Assembly (NCBI GenBank): GCA_021847685.1
Contig: JAJZQE010000032.1
Coordinates: 1 to 6,981, forward strand
DNA: 6,981 nucleotides
Origin: a bacterium
Lineage (GTDB): Bacteria > Patescibacteriota > Saccharimonadia > Saccharimonadales > Saccharimonadaceae
Direction of reading: 5' to 3'
A program made the position numbers and the translations under genes. The stretch's first letter is position 1. Each line of letters starts with the position of its first letter. This document shows, piece by piece, positions 5,631 through 6,981 of the stretch. The notes under the pieces are model-generated. The model ran no database searches. It had not been told where the DNA came from and was given only the letters and a program-made list of their open reading frames with translations.

Positions 5631-5635
5631 CAATC

Positions 5636-6981
5636 CTATTGCAAAATTAATCGAACACGCTGCAGTTGATAGCCAGTATTAGTCTTGCCAATACTGTAAA
5701 GATAACGCTCGTTATGAGTCAAAGTCACGTCGTAGCCAGTCGCAACCTTGTTAATATTGATGGTATTTTGGCCGTCAAAGTCACGCATACTAAGGTTTCC
5801 AGCGTAATCTGACCATAGGTGATCGTCATCCAGCCATTTAAGCGGCGGCACAGCAACCGATGAATCGGACGATATAGCTCCGCTTGCCACAGTCTTATAC
5901 TCGATATCATAACTTGCAAAACGCGCACCAGATTGAACTAGCAAATAGAATCCAGTAGGACTAAATGAGACACGGTCAACGCTAGGCGCAAAAGTAAAAC
6001 TATCATACAGCGACAGGCTATTAGCACTCACGCTACTTGACGATGGGTAATTACCAGTAAGAATTTCAACTTTACTACCATTTGTAATTGCGACGTAATT
6101 TTCGTTAAAATAGCGCGTGGTCGTAATGTGTAGCGGAACGTCAGCCGATTCGCTGTAGCTACGCAAAATATGGGGGTTATTATCACCGTCGCGATAAAGA
6201 CCGACGACACGCTTAGTCGAGTCCGCCGGATCAGTACCGACGTAGGTGATGACATTGGTATCGAACAACTCAAAACTACTGACATGCGAGACAAGACTAC
6301 GTGAAATTGTACCAGCCGACAAATCAAGTTTACGAATATCGCTGCCGGATAGTGCATAAAAAGTGTCGCCGCCAGTTCCTGAAAATGTCACGTATGAAAT
6401 GCCGATATCCAGCAATCGCGTGATATTCTTGCTAGCATTTATGTTCTGGGTATCAACAACTAACCATTCTTTTTTATTAGCATAACTGTGCTCGACTATC
6501 AAATACCGGCCGCTTGTATCCCACTGATCGGCGGTGAACGAGTGAACCACTCCCGCCGTCGTAGCCTCACTATAAAGCGACGCTGGCAAAGTAATCGTGC
6601 TGGTCTTGATATCGTCATTTCGAACATCGACCAACTGGAATGAGGGCTGTGTCGCATCTTGCTGAATCAAGATAGTTTGTCCATCAAGCGTGCCGAGGCT
6701 GGCATGCAGACTTGTGTAGCTTTGTAGTGGCACAACTGGACGATCTTTTGGAATCAAACGGGCATAGTTTAGCCAAGTCAGCGTGCCAGCTTTGATGTCC
6801 ATTGTTTTTTGCCAGGTCTCGTAGCCATTAAGTTGCATAACAAATTTATGAGTACCTTCGATAACCGTACTTTTTGCCGGCGTACGCACGCCAAGTGATT
6901 TGCCGTCAACTAATATATCTGCACCTGATGGTGTCGTTTTGTATTGCAATAACGCACTTCTCTCAACCTGTCCATTATTGG
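5636..6981 (-). CDS. PEGA-domain and beta-propeller surface protein, N-terminus beyond window edge
   Basis: Probably an envelope-anchored structural or ligand-binding protein; no enzymatic motif is seen. The frame stays open to the right edge, and the first in-frame start-like codon (TTG at 6949) is internal: upstream codons read NNGQVERSALLQYKTTPSG, directly entering the PEGA domain. PEGA features are TPSGADILVDGK, SLGVRTPAK, GTHKFVMQLNGYE and a final strand (about 6935-6760). The rest looks like a WD40/TolB-type propeller, with recurrent blade segments such as TSGRYLIVEHS, SPTGFYLLVQSG, DDHLWSDYAGNLSMRD and NERYLYSIG. At least 448 residues are visible; a signal or membrane anchor is expected just outside. 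It ends in TAG 5 bp from the sortase stop, convergent, with no terminator visible. PEGA assignment is firm; the propeller is inferred from blade-like repeats. Confidence 0.88.
   Translation of the reverse strand, partial: NNGQVERSALLQYKTTPSGADILVDGKSLGVRTPAKSTVIEGTHKFVMQLNGYETWQKTMDIKAGTLTWLNYARLIPKDRPVVPLQSYTSLHASLGTLDGQTILIQQDATQPSFQLVDVRNDDIKTSTITLPASLYSEATTAGVVHSFTADQWDTSGRYLIVEHSYANKKEWLVVDTQNINASKNITRLLDIGISYVTFSGTGGDTFYALSGSDIRKLDLSAGTISRSLVSHVSSFELFDTNVITYVGTDPADSTKRVVGLYRDGDNNPHILRSYSESADVPLHITTTRYFNENYVAITNGSKVEILTGNYPSSSSVSANSLSLYDSFTFAPSVDRVSFSPTGFYLLVQSGARFASYDIEYKTVASGAISSDSSVAVPPLKWLDDDHLWSDYAGNLSMRDFDGQNTININKVATGYDVTLTHNERYLYSIGKTNTGYQLQRVRLILQ

Noticed and set aside
6947..6949. 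TTG at 6949 as the start of the PEGA gene
   Set aside because: In-frame codons continue to the right edge and belong to the same domain lead-in; starting here would cut directly before the PEGA domain and leave no anchor.

Overview
The window looks like a piece of a small, streamlined bacterial genome, most likely of the Candidate Phyla Radiation and, as a best guess, Candidatus Saccharibacteria (TM7). I infer this from the gene content (a membrane-anchored sortase, a PEGA-domain/beta-propeller protein, a GT4 glycosyltransferase, SmpB), gene spacing of 3 to 6 bp at several junctions, and the scarcity of Shine-Dalgarno sites. No 16S rRNA or ribosomal protein is present to prove it. UGA works as a normal stop here, which argues against the CPR lineages that read UGA as glycine.

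Layout from left to right. Positions 1-908 hold the 3' part of a GT4 glycosyltransferase that enters from beyond the left edge. It is followed 6 bp later by smpB (915-1391). A GC-rich gene of unknown function lies on the opposite strand (1437-1862) with its own consensus promoter, ribosome site and terminator. Divergent from it is a complete exodeoxyribonuclease III/AP endonuclease (1946-2740). A second GC-rich unknown gene, for a small single-pass membrane protein (2877-3344), again has its own strong promoter, structured leader and terminator. Then come a ribokinase-fold protein resembling NAD(P)H-hydrate dehydratase but apparently lacking the catalytic Asp (3468-4256), a tRNA-Leu(CAA) on the minus strand (4260-4346), a sortase with a long cytoplasmic N-terminus (4437-5630), and on the minus strand a PEGA plus beta-propeller protein that runs off the right edge (5636-6981).

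The window has two kinds of gene. The ordinary genes are about 40-48% GC, end in TAA or TAG, are tightly packed, and often start at or within about 11 nt of a -10 box with no ribosome site. The two unknown genes are about 60-62% GC, end in TGA, and each has a near-perfect promoter, a good Shine-Dalgarno and a GC-rich hairpin terminator. These two self-contained units are the most interesting part of the window. They may be acquired cassettes or very highly expressed lineage-specific genes. The sortase, the PEGA protein and the glycosyltransferase suggest cell-surface functions; SmpB, ExoIII and the tRNA are housekeeping. No CRISPR array, transposase or rRNA was seen, and no stretch longer than 300 bases lacks a gene.
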